NCBI GenBank assembly: GCA_030609345.1
Contig: JAUWCK010000001.1
Span: 1 to 50,006 of the forward strand
DNA: 50,006 nucleotides
Reading direction: 5' to 3'
Origin: Methanosarcinales archaeon
Lineage (GTDB): Archaea; Halobacteriota; Methanosarcinia; Methanosarcinales; Methanogasteraceae
This document shows positions 42,158 to 50,006 of the stretch, in pieces. The position numbers and the translations under genes were made by a program. The notes under the pieces were generated by a model, which was not told the origin of the DNA, ran no database searches, and was given only the letters and a program-made list of their open reading frames with translations. How positions within the stretch are numbered: position 1 is the stretch's first letter; each line of letters begins with the position of its first letter.

Positions 42158-45100
42158 TCACACCACATCCTCGATGTCCCCTTCCACCTCGAGATACGCG
42201 CTTCTCAGTTCTTCCAGTTCATCCTCTGTCGCATCCCAGTATCCCCTTTTTTCGGCTTCAAACAATCTTTCCATCACTTCAGCGGCGGCAAATCTGTTAT
42301 TTTCGATCAGCCGCCCCCTCAGCTCATCATCCAAGACGAATCGCCTGGCAATGGATGACCATATCCAGTTATCCACCGCGTTTGTGGTTGCAGCCAGCCC
42401 GAGTACGTTCTCAAGCCGATCTGCGATCTGCTGTGCCCCGTGAACATCATGTTTCAGCATCTCATCGATCCATTTCGGGTTCAGGAGCCTTGTCCGCACC
42501 CCACGTGCTATGACGTCCCCGACATCCTCTGTCTTTACCACCTCTTTTGTCGTGTCTGTGATCAGCATCTCCGGCTTTTCACCTCTGACGGTTTCCACAG
42601 CCTTTGAAAGCCCTCCAAAGAATTCGAAATAATGATCAAGATCGACCACCTCATAATCATGCGAATCCCTGACCTGTGAGACGATCTCCACGCTGGAGAG
42701 GTTCTTCCGATAGAGATCGTCGCTCTTCTCTGCGTGGATGTTCTCGACGTAGAGATGGTTCATCGACTGGATGTAAACCTCTGCCAGATCCGCCTCATCC
42801 TTCCAGATCGAGTCTTCGATGAGCGGGAGCATCCGTGTCCCGTACTCTCCTGCCTTCGGACCAAATATCCTCCCATTTGCAACTTTGTTCGCAGTTTTCT
42901 CGTCGATCGCTCCCCTTTCGATCTCTCTTGCGAGCATCTGTCGGTTCTCGAGGGAGTGCTTCCTTACAAAGTTCATCTCAAGAGGTTCATCCAGCTCTGC
43001 CACGGTGCCCACGGCTCGATTCAGGAGATTCAGGAGATTCGGGAACATATCGCGGAAAAAGCCGCAGATGTTTACGAGACAGTCGATTCTTGGTCTCCCG
43101 AGTTCTTCCAGTGGTACGGGCGTCAGTTCCGGATACCACGATCCAATCCCTCTCGTGACTTTCACTCCGAGATAATGGAGGATCTGCCCGATGGACTCTC
43201 CTCCGGTCTTCGTTGTCTCAAATCCCCACAACACGACCCCGACACTTTCAGGATAGCTGTTATTCTTCCGCAGATATGCCTTTATCGTGTTTTCTGCAAT
43301 TTCAACGCCCCGATCAGACGCGGTCTGGGTCGGAATCCTGTTCGGGTCAAATTGGTTGATGTTTCTTCCGGTTGGAAGAATCTCAGGTGTTCGCACCACA
43401 TCCCCTCCGAGAGATGGCTCGATAAACTCCGTATTCAAACCTCGCAGGCAACTTTCGATCTCAAGACCGCTATCAGAATAGTTTCTTGAGACCTCGATTC
43501 CGAACGTCAGGGTCTTCTCGATCTCCTTTCTCTGTTTGCGATTGATCTTGCTCTTGCCCTTCCCAACAACGCTTTCGATGGACTCTTTGATGGATTCGTC
43601 GATGGAGAGATTCACGAGTTCAGAGCTTCTTGAATCGATATCGTCGAGCAGGGGTGCGTATTGATCCTTATTTCTCAGCGCAAGATCATAATCGATGTCT
43701 ATTGATTCTGCGAGGATTCTGTTGAGAGATTTTATCCCATCCCGGTCATATCTCAGGATAAATTCGGTGAATCTCTTGAGATCTTCGATTTCGTACTGCT
43801 CCCCAAGTATGTGTAAACCTTTTGGTATGATGCTCCGTTTCATCTCATAGAGCTCTTCGTGGATGTTATCTATGGTTTCGCCTCTGAATTCCAGTTCTCT
43901 TGCCTTTTCAAGGATTTTCTCCCGGACCTTCTCACTTCGCAGGGGATTCTGCGCCACGGTGGTGGTGTCGTTGTACTCATCGATCAAATCCTGAAGCTCG
44001 GTATAATCCTCGTACAGATCTGATGTGGTGTAAGGAGGGGAGTTGTAACTGATCAGCGTACCATAAAGCCTCCTCTTCGCGATGGTGGACTCTGATGTGT
44101 TGAGCACGTGATATATGTACAGATGCGGCATATCGCCGATCAGAACATCAGGAAAACAGCTCGAACTCATTCCAACTTCCTTTCCCTTCGTAAATTCTGC
44201 CAGACCGTGAGTTCCTACGTGAAAGACGGCATCTGCGCCCCATATCTTCTGCAACCAGAAGTAGAAGGCAAGATACTGGTGATGTGGTGGTTTCGTCTTG
44301 TCATGAGACGCTTTAGCCAGATCCGATCCGTCGAGCGGAGGTCTTGCTGGCTGAATCCCGACAAATATCCTGCCAAATTCGATTCCCGGTATCAGAAGTC
44401 TGTTATTGACAGTCATGACGCTTCCCGGAGGCTCGCCCCAGTAGTGTATGACATCGTTCTGCAGTTCATCAGGCAGTGACCTGAAGAATAGAAGATACTC
44501 ATCCAGATCTACAGAAAAACAGTTTGCAATCGTATTTTCTTTCCTGAACCAGCTTCCCGAGTTGGTGATCGCCATCTCCTCGAATAACTTGTGCATCTCT
44601 TTCTCCGGAATCTCTACATCATACCCGCCCTCCTTAAAACGTTCCAATAATCGAGTTACACTCTGGAAGACATCGAGATAAGCAGCTTTTCCGATATTCG
44701 CCTCACCCGGTGGATAGTTATATATTATGACGGCGATCTTCCTCTCGCTCTCTGGCAACCCCTTCAACCCGATCCAGTTTCTGATCCTGCTGGTGATGCG
44801 GGAGATGCGGTCATCGATCGGCGCAACCTCTCTTGCATGCAGTTCTCCCACCATTACATCCTGCACTCCGGAGACGGGTATGGACTCAATGCATCCATCG
44901 AGTTCGGGCCATATCACGGCAGCAATGATCTCGATCGGTGAAAGCCCGGTTGGCGATTCCTTCCATTTCTCGACCTCCCGCGTGAACATGGTCGCCGGAG
45001 AAAAGATGGGCACGTTCAGACTCTTCAATAGCTCCAGTGTCCGCTCAGGATTCCCGCCAAGGGGACCCCCGTTTATCCGAAACCACATCAGACTGATGAC

Positions 45101-45958
45101 CGCATCAACGATGGGTTCATCGTTTTTGAAGAAATATTGTTTTATCGCTTTCAGGTTATGAATTCCATCCGAATAGACAGGGATGATATTGAAATCGTTA
45201 AGTTCGTTCACAAATGCTTTTATCGTTGCAATGTTCTGGTCAAAATGCATTCCTCCGTGAAAAAGCATGCCGATGGTTGGATTTGACTCCTTGAATCCGG
45301 TTGATCCGGTGAAATCGTTCAGGTCTGTAAAATGTCCGCACGCTGGATGATATATCCCATACTCCGGGAACTCGACCGGTTCTTTTGTTTCTGGCAGCTT
45401 GTATCCAAAATACTCCCTGAGAAGAAGCACGAATAGATTATAATAATTTTCTCTGCCGCCATGCCTCCAGTATTTAGTTATTTTTACATAGTTGCCTGCA
45501 TCCCTCATGGATTTGACAGGCAGGAGTTTTCCGGCGGTCTCCACGATATTCTGAGCCCGCTCTATCCGTTTCCAGAGATCTTCTGGATCTTGATCTTCCA
45601 CCCCGGTTGTGGTACTGGCACTCATCCTGTCTGCGATCTTGTTTCCCGAGAACGAGCCGAGTCTTGTTATCTGCATCAGCTTGCCTATGGGCGTGATGAG
45701 ATTCAGGACGATGTTATTTCCGTCCTTCAATGCATCATAAACAACTTCGCTCGATCGCCCGCCGCCTCTTATGTCGATCAGAACAATATCTGAGCTTTTC
45801 AGATCGTCTTTCAGGACCTCTTCATCAATCTCCTCCTCATCTATCTGGTTCGGATAGTATGTCCTGAACTCGATGCCGGTTTCAAAATCGCAGTTCAACT
45901 CGTTCACTGCCTCAGCGAGTGACAATGTCGGGACGGTTGAGATGCAGGTGATCTTCAT
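42158..45958 (-). CDS. cobN: CobN/ChlH-type metal chelatase large subunit
   Basis: The product is 1266 residues, the usual length for the CobN / magnesium-chelatase H family. These proteins bind a tetrapyrrole and insert Co, Mg or perhaps Ni. Recognisable blocks are IGMLFHGGMHFDQN (~229-242), IIYNYPPGEANIGKAAYLD (~411-429), KTKPPHHQYLAFYFWLQ (~554-570) and FHVGTHGLAEFTKGKEVG (579-596). The last contains the conserved His-Gly-x-His-Gly region, followed by PDVLIGDMPHLYIYHVLN. No ChlI/ChlD or CobS/CobT ATPase partner is seen in this window, so the motor must be elsewhere. It lies between a dockerin binding protein and a methyltransferase. Metal specificity cannot be read from sequence. Confidence 0.85.
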   Translation of the reverse strand: MKITCISTVPTLSLAEAVNELNCDFETGIEFRTYYPNQIDEEEIDEEVLKDDLKSSDIVLIDIRGGGRSSEVVYDALKDGNNIVLNLITPIGKLMQITRLGSFSGNKIADRMSASTTTGVEDQDPEDLWKRIERAQNIVETAGKLLPVKSMRDAGNYVKITKYWRHGGRENYYNLFVLLLREYFGYKLPETKEPVEFPEYGIYHPACGHFTDLNDFTGSTGFKESNPTIGMLFHGGMHFDQNIATIKAFVNELNDFNIIPVYSDGIHNLKAIKQYFFKNDEPIVDAVISLMWFRINGGPLGGNPERTLELLKSLNVPIFSPATMFTREVEKWKESPTGLSPIEIIAAVIWPELDGCIESIPVSGVQDVMVGELHAREVAPIDDRISRITSRIRNWIGLKGLPESERKIAVIIYNYPPGEANIGKAAYLDVFQSVTRLLERFKEGGYDVEIPEKEMHKLFEEMAITNSGSWFRKENTIANCFSVDLDEYLLFFRSLPDELQNDVIHYWGEPPGSVMTVNNRLLIPGIEFGRIFVGIQPARPPLDGSDLAKASHDKTKPPHHQYLAFYFWLQKIWGADAVFHVGTHGLAEFTKGKEVGMSSSCFPDVLIGDMPHLYIYHVLNTSESTIAKRRLYGTLISYNSPPYTTSDLYEDYTELQDLIDEYNDTTTVAQNPLRSEKVREKILEKARELEFRGETIDNIHEELYEMKRSIIPKGLHILGEQYEIEDLKRFTEFILRYDRDGIKSLNRILAESIDIDYDLALRNKDQYAPLLDDIDSRSSELVNLSIDESIKESIESVVGKGKSKINRKQRKEIEKTLTFGIEVSRNYSDSGLEIESCLRGLNTEFIEPSLGGDVVRTPEILPTGRNINQFDPNRIPTQTASDRGVEIAENTIKAYLRKNNSYPESVGVVLWGFETTKTGGESIGQILHYLGVKVTRGIGSWYPELTPVPLEELGRPRIDCLVNICGFFRDMFPNLLNLLNRAVGTVAELDEPLEMNFVRKHSLENRQMLAREIERGAIDEKTANKVANGRIFGPKAGEYGTRMLPLIEDSIWKDEADLAEVYIQSMNHLYVENIHAEKSDDLYRKNLSSVEIVSQVRDSHDYEVVDLDHYFEFFGGLSKAVETVRGEKPEMLITDTTKEVVKTEDVGDVIARGVRTRLLNPKWIDEMLKHDVHGAQQIADRLENVLGLAATTNAVDNWIWSSIARRFVLDDELRGRLIENNRFAAAEVMERLFEAEKRGYWDATEDELEELRSAYLEVEGDIEDVV

Positions 45959-45999
45959 ATTGATCGTCTCTTTTTAAAAAAATAAGGGAGGAGAGCGAC

Positions 46000-47280
46000 T
46001 TAGCTCTCCTCAGCTCGTGGATATACAAAGACACCGTGCTCTGCCACATCAAAGTCTATGCCGCAGAATTGATCGATGTATTCCTGATGTATCGCCTGTG
46101 CATCCATGTTCTCGAAGAGATCCGGATGGAACCACTCTGCATAGTAGGCAAGACCGATCACGTCAGCCAATCCACCGGAGACTTCGCCCTGCATTATGTG
46201 GATGCGGTTGTTCTTCACCGCTGGGATCTCTGCAAAGCCCGGCAGTCCTATTATCTCGTTATAATATGCTTCCAGATCGCTATCGTCATCCGTTTCGTAA
46301 CCGCCGCCACGCGAATTATATCCGGATGCCTGACCAATGACCACTGTAGGCTCCTGATCTAAAATCCACTCCAGTTCTGCATAAGGATACCCTGGCGCAA
46401 GACCCGCTGGCAGGTCGGCAGCTATGTTGATCCCGCCTGCCTGTATACACATCTGGTGAAGCCCGGTGCCTCTGGCAGCAGTCATGCGGTTGGACGAACC
46501 TCTCTGGCTCCCGTAATCGATGAAGACCATCGGTTTATCGTCCTCTGAAATCCCTGATACCACATCTTCTACCTCATCAACGTATTCGTCACGCCATTCA
46601 ATGTACTCTATTGCATTCTCCACCTCACCGAGCAAATACCCGAGTTTTATCAGATCTTCTACCACCGTTTCCGGTTTGTAGAAGTTTAAACGGACCACGG
46701 TTACCACTGGCTCAAGCTTATCCTCAAGACCGATGTGACCAGGGTTGTATATCCCGGGAGCATAAGCTATGAGTATATCAGGGTCCATCCCCAGTATCTT
46801 TTCAAGATCAGGACCAGATCCCCTGCCAACCGATGGTAGCGTGGATATCTCCGGGAAAAACGTCGTATGCATGGCTGTAGCACTCTCTATCCCAACTATC
46901 CGATCCTTTGCTTGAATAGCTCTGATAGCCTCTGTGCAGTCCGAGTTCAACGTGAGTATTTCGTTCACTGGCAGGGATATCGTTTTGGTTTCTCCCTCAG
47001 AGTCAAGAATCGTAAGCTCCTTCTCCCGCCCGAGGATGATCAGCGCGATCTGCGTCATATCGAGGATATCGATCTCGTCATCATACTTCGCATCTGCAAG
47101 TTCTGTTGCATCTCTGTATTCGAGGATGATCAGCTCGGTGTACGTCACATCCTGCATGTTTATTGTGTCATCTTCGTTCGCGTTCCCGAAGATCTCGAGC
47201 GTGTAGTCTGATGCAGCCACCGACGACGCCAGCAGCAGCAAGGTCATGGTCATTCTGACCAACATTGTATTCATTCTCAT
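46000..47280 (-). CDS. Dockerin-tagged binding protein 6
   Basis: The product is 426 residues, leading the chelatase operon. GGAGGT lies 9 bases before the ATG. It has a signal peptide (TLLLLASSVAAS), a dockerin (NANEDDTINMQD; DAKYDDEIDILD) and a BtuF-like domain with 'ILGMDPDILIAYAPG', 'EDDKPMVFIDYGSQRG', AEWFHPDLFENMDAQAIHQE and a short tail ending PRAEES. The binding domain is closer to binding protein 2 than to the others, sharing the CxxAGGxNIA-type segment. Its operon suggests that captured ligand is a substrate or product of metal insertion. Confidence 0.85.
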   Translation of the reverse strand: MRMNTMLVRMTMTLLLLASSVAASDYTLEIFGNANEDDTINMQDVTYTELIILEYRDATELADAKYDDEIDILDMTQIALIILGREKELTILDSEGETKTISLPVNEILTLNSDCTEAIRAIQAKDRIVGIESATAMHTTFFPEISTLPSVGRGSGPDLEKILGMDPDILIAYAPGIYNPGHIGLEDKLEPVVTVVRLNFYKPETVVEDLIKLGYLLGEVENAIEYIEWRDEYVDEVEDVVSGISEDDKPMVFIDYGSQRGSSNRMTAARGTGLHQMCIQAGGINIAADLPAGLAPGYPYAELEWILDQEPTVVIGQASGYNSRGGGYETDDDSDLEAYYNEIIGLPGFAEIPAVKNNRIHIMQGEVSGGLADVIGLAYYAEWFHPDLFENMDAQAIHQEYIDQFCGIDFDVAEHGVFVYPRAEES

Positions 47281-47328
47281 TGTATAATACCTCCTTGTGG
47301 TTTATTTTTACCATATATGGGTAGATCC

Positions 47329-47414
47329 GCAATATTGGTTACATAGCGCGTGCAAATCATAACCATACACTATGGTACTTAAAATTATCTATCAACATCG
47401 TAGCATTGACCAGC
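47329..47414 (-). promoter_or_regulatory. Conserved upstream element, copy 7 (diverged)
   Basis: Plus-strand reading: gcaatattggttacatagcg, caaatcataac, tggtacttaaaattatctat, caacatcg. The TATA-like part and the gcaatat...ttacat part are kept at the same spacing, but the middle differs from copies 2-4. Confidence 0.5.
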
Positions 47415-47472
47415 AAGCATATTGCCCACTCTTCATATCCCACAGCTCAGGTTCCAATCAATCCCCACCCAC

Positions 47473-47922
47473 TCAGACAGACCTTATCGGAACGATATAT
47501 GGCATCCTCCCGCTTCTGTTAACCACCTCAGCCTCCACGTCATAGACCGACATGATATTCTCTGGCGTGAGAACCGCCCCCGGTGATCCGGCATCATATA
47601 TCCTCCCCCCGTTCAGGAAGATCATCGTATCAGAGAATCTTGATGCAAGGTTCAGGTCGTGCATCGCCATCACTGCCACCATCTTCCTCTCCCGTACTAT
47701 GGACGAAAGGAGGTTGAGCACATCAAGTTGGTGCTTCAGGTCAAGATTACTGGTCGGTTCATCGAGCAGGAGTACCTCCGGTTCCTGGGCTAATGCTCTT
47801 GCTATCTGAACTTTCTGAAATTCCCCACCGCTCAACTCATTGGACGGTCTCGAAGCCATCTCTTCCAGACCCATGAGAGTCAATATATCCAGTACGATCT
47901 TCTTGTCTTTAGAGCTTGGAAG
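47473..47922 (-). pseudogene. 5'-truncated ABC importer ATPase, BtuD/FecE type
   Basis: The frame is open from the transposon junction near 47922 and keeps only the second half of the ATPase: DKKIVLDILTLMGLEEM, signature LSGGEFQKVQIARAL, Walker B VLLLDEPTSNLD, AMHDLNLASRF and the C-terminal MPYIVPIRS. Walker A and the Q-loop are missing, so it cannot hydrolyse ATP. The break coincides with the copy of gggtcaatacatcgtac at 47923. A third BtuCDF-type importer therefore once existed here. Confidence 0.72.
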
Positions 47923-47978
47923 GGGTCAATACATCGTACCCCATTTCATTTGCCAAATAAAGGGTCAATACATCGTAC
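47923..47978. repeat. 17-bp direct repeat at transposon end
   Basis: gggtcaatacatcgtac occurs at 47923-47939 and again at 47962-47978. It lies between the truncated ATPase and the transposase start, and probably marks the left end of the integrase-type element. Confidence 0.55.
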
Positions 47979-48024
47979 ACTCTTTTGATATGCGCTCCGT
48001 TTAACGCATCCTCTGTGATGCGTT

Positions 48025-48818
48025 ATGGATATTAACGAACAAGAGAGAATTGATGCCGTAAATCGATACATCAAAGGAGATAAACCAGCAGATATTTATA
48101 GAGATGCGAACAGATCAAAGAAATGGCTCACTGGTTGGGTGGATCGGTTCAAAACTGGCGAAGAAGAGTGGTATAGATCTCGATCGAGAGCGCCTAAAAA
48201 ACATGGAAGAAAGACGAATGAAGCGATCGAAAAAGTGGTCGTGAACATCAGGAAAGCTCTGATGGAAGGCACTGAGCACGAATCGAAATATCTCGGTGTG
48301 GGCACCGATGCGATCCGGTACAGGATGAATCAACTCGGCTTTACAGAAGACGAGATCCCATCGACATCAACGATAAAGCGAATTGTGAAGAAACATGGTC
48401 TGAAAGTAAATAAACGAGAGCGATACAAAGCTGGGTCAAATCCAAAAAGCGATACACACTCCTTAATCCCACACAAACCGATGAGGTGCACCAGATGGAC
48501 TTTGTTGGACCGCGATTCATCAAGGGATATGGGGCCATCTCCTCTCTCCATCTCATCGATGTGGCATCCACTCGGGTTCATATTGAGCAATTTGGCTCCA
48601 AACATATGGATAATGTGATCGCCTTTCTCATCAAGTATTGGAGCAACAACCCGATTCCCCGGTATTTGCAGGTCGATAACGGGATGTACTTTATTGGAGA
48701 CTTTAAAAACCCGCGTGGGTTCAGTCGTTTTGTAAGACTCTGCCTCTACGTTGGTATTGAAGTCGTTTTCATCGCGCCCAGCAGCCCCTGGATGGACGGA
48801 AGCATCGAGAACTTCAAT
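48025..48818 (+). pseudogene. Integrase-core (rve/DDE) transposase, frameshifted and interrupted
   Basis: The N-terminal frame starts MDINEQERIDAVNRYIKGDK, a helix-turn-helix segment. Near 48440, at an A5 run, the reading should move to a second frame continuing KRYTLLNPTQTDEVHQMDFV. The catalytic residues of an rve-type DDE domain are then visible: Asp in QMDFVGP, Asp in LQVDNGMYF and Glu in GSIENFN. At about 48818 the coding sequence is broken by the IS630-type element. The layout resembles IS481/IS3-like transposases. It is not functional as it stands. Confidence 0.7.
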
Positions 48819-48819
48819 A

Positions 48820-49980
48820 TACTTCACACCGCCACAACTTGAGCTTTTTCAAACCTCTGAAACCGTAATGTGAGCAAAGAGTCAAGTTCTTCTTTGTAGG
48901 TGGTGTCCGTCTGGTTCAAGCAGTTGACGATGGTGTTTTTGAAATCCTTAAACTCGGAATAATATTTCGAATACAAACACTGTTTCTTAACGAATTTCCA
49001 TAATCGTTCAATAAGATTTAAATTGGGTGAATACGGAGGAATGTAAAGTAATTCGATATCAAGGGATTCTGCTAACTCCCAAACAAGTTTACACTTCTGA
49101 TATCTGGCATTGTCCAAAACAAGGGTTATTGGGACTCTAATATCAAGGCGCGAAATGCGCCACAATAAATCACAAAAGCTCTGAGCGTTGATATACGTAT
49201 CGTTTGTAACAGTGATCAATTCATGAGTTACAGCATTTAACGCACCCAAAACATTGAACCGCTTTCTACCGGAGGGTGCTTTAATAAACAATCTCTTAAA
49301 TGACCACAATATTCCAAGAAAGGGGGCCAGAACAAAGTGTGCAGCATCCACAAAAAAGACAACTCTCTTGCCGGACTTGGCTTCTTTGAGACGGGGTTCC
49401 AGTTCTTCTTTTATGAACTTTTCCTGCTCATCCAAGTCTGCTTTAGCAGGAATCATGCCCACTTTGCGAGGCGCCATCCCAATAGACTTGAGAAACATCC
49501 TAACCCGATTTTCACTACGTTTAATTCCAGTTAGCTCTTCAATCTTAGCCGTAGCCTCTTTAATGCTTGCAGGAGGATGTTCACTAAAGTAAGCTTCGAT
49601 AGTCTTTGTATACTGCCTCAATTCGCTTTGCGGCTGGTAAAAATTTACTTCTTTCAACCCTTCAATGCCATATTCCTGGTATTTTCGAAGATAATCAGTT
49701 AGAGTGTTCGGAGATATCCCTGTAAACTGGCATATCTGTTTATGGCTTATACTCTGGCTCTTCAACCAAAGAGCTTCCATTCTACGCTGAACGCGTGGAT
49801 GGAGGTGATGATATCGTTCATAATCCAATGCTTTCATCTCTTCCCCTGTGAACTCAATCTCAATCATGCAGATCACCTGTTGAGATTTGTATCTCAAACT
49901 AAAAAGTAGTTACCCGTATACTAAATATGTGCTATAGTTATATCTATAAAAAATCGCAGTTTATGGCGGTGCCGAGTATA
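48820..49980 (-). mobile_element. IS630-type insertion sequence
   Basis: The ends are imperfect inverted repeats. The left end begins tacttcacaccgccacaac at about 48820. The reverse complement of the right end begins tatactcggcaccgccataa at 49980, with the common core caccgcca and a following T-rich stretch. A TA-type target fits the family, which duplicates TA. The element carries one transposase gene and sits inside the integrase-type transposase gene, so it is the younger insertion. Confidence 0.7.
48824..49867 (-). CDS. IS630-family transposase
   Basis: The product is 347 residues from the ATG at 49867, with AGGTGAT 5 bases before it. It has an N-terminal helix-turn-helix region (KALWLKSQ-type helix, QICQFTGISPNTLTDYL). 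The DDE catalytic set is Asp in VVFFVDAAHF, Asp in TLVLDNARYQK and Glu in NLNLIERLWKFVKKQ. The final aromatic motif IPPYSPNLNLIERLW is diagnostic of the family. The frame is complete, so the element may still be active. It overlaps the left inverted repeat at its 3' end, as is common. Confidence 0.88.
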   Translation of the reverse strand: MIEIEFTGEEMKALDYERYHHLHPRVQRRMEALWLKSQSISHKQICQFTGISPNTLTDYLRKYQEYGIEGLKEVNFYQPQSELRQYTKTIEAYFSEHPPASIKEATAKIEELTGIKRSENRVRMFLKSIGMAPRKVGMIPAKADLDEQEKFIKEELEPRLKEAKSGKRVVFFVDAAHFVLAPFLGILWSFKRLFIKAPSGRKRFNVLGALNAVTHELITVTNDTYINAQSFCDLLWRISRLDIRVPITLVLDNARYQKCKLVWELAESLDIELLYIPPYSPNLNLIERLWKFVKKQCLYSKYYSEFKDFKNTIVNCLNQTDTTYKEELDSLLTLRFQRFEKAQVVAV

Positions 49981-50006
49981 TGTTAGCAAAATCAACCCTC
50001 TAATAA

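Noticed and set aside
42734..43489. 251-codon plus-strand frame inside the chelatase gene
   Set aside because: It is antisense to conserved CobN-family sequence, with no signal for translation and no domain.

Overview
The window looks archaeal and most resembles the ANME-1 / Syntrophoarchaeum side of the methanogen-related Euryarchaeota. This rests on AT-rich TATA-like promoters, archaeal-style cohesin and dockerin surface proteins, many nitrogenase-like subunits, a CobN/ChlH-type chelatase, HEPN/MNT and PIN modules, and IS630-type elements. The lineage is an inference; no rRNA or other marker gene is present. From about 0.6 to 47.9 kb every convincing gene is on the minus strand, so transcription runs from high to low coordinates.

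Layout in transcription order. (1) 49980-47923: an IS630-type element sits inside a frameshifted integrase-type transposase, and this block truncates an ABC ATPase (47473-47922). (2) 47280-39240: dockerin-tagged binding protein, CobN-like chelatase, SAM methyltransferase, cupin (frameshifted at a C9 run), a 37-aa Cys/His peptide, and a DrrAB-type ABC-2 exporter. (3) 39208-34521: a radical-SAM/membrane-protein chimera, a frameshifted trypsin-like protease with a protease-less paralogue, a Gate-type membrane protein and an intact radical SAM protein. (4) 34300-22987: two dockerin binding proteins, two large nitrogenase-like proteins, a methyltransferase, an SPFH protein, a BtuC/BtuD-type importer, an ABC-2 exporter, a 39-aa Cys/His peptide, and a collapsed remnant of a second ABC-2 cassette. 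(5) 22833-18725: two dockerin binding proteins and one nitrogenase-like protein. (6) 18584-10003: a dockerin binding protein followed by two consecutive nitrogenase-like sets (large, small and NifH-like, twice). (7) 9791-1349: a solitary dockerin, a BtuC/BtuD importer, cohesin-bearing membrane-anchored proteins and a DUF11-type surface protein. (8) 1005-1: an MNT nucleotidyltransferase with a truncated HEPN partner, and a PIN-domain fragment.

How the parts may work together (inference). Six secreted binding proteins carry the same dockerin between signal peptide and ligand-binding domain, and the same window encodes membrane-anchored proteins with cohesin domains. This would hold ligand-capture modules on the cell surface beside BtuCD-type importers. 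The ligand is probably a metal complex, corrinoid or other tetrapyrrole, because the operons also hold nitrogenase-like reductases, a CobN-like chelatase and methyltransferases. Two tiny Cys/His-rich peptides next to DrrAB-type exporter genes raise the possibility that a peptide metal-binder is exported and recaptured. A conserved promoter-like element before six of these transcription units, and before the chimeric remnant, suggests one regulon.
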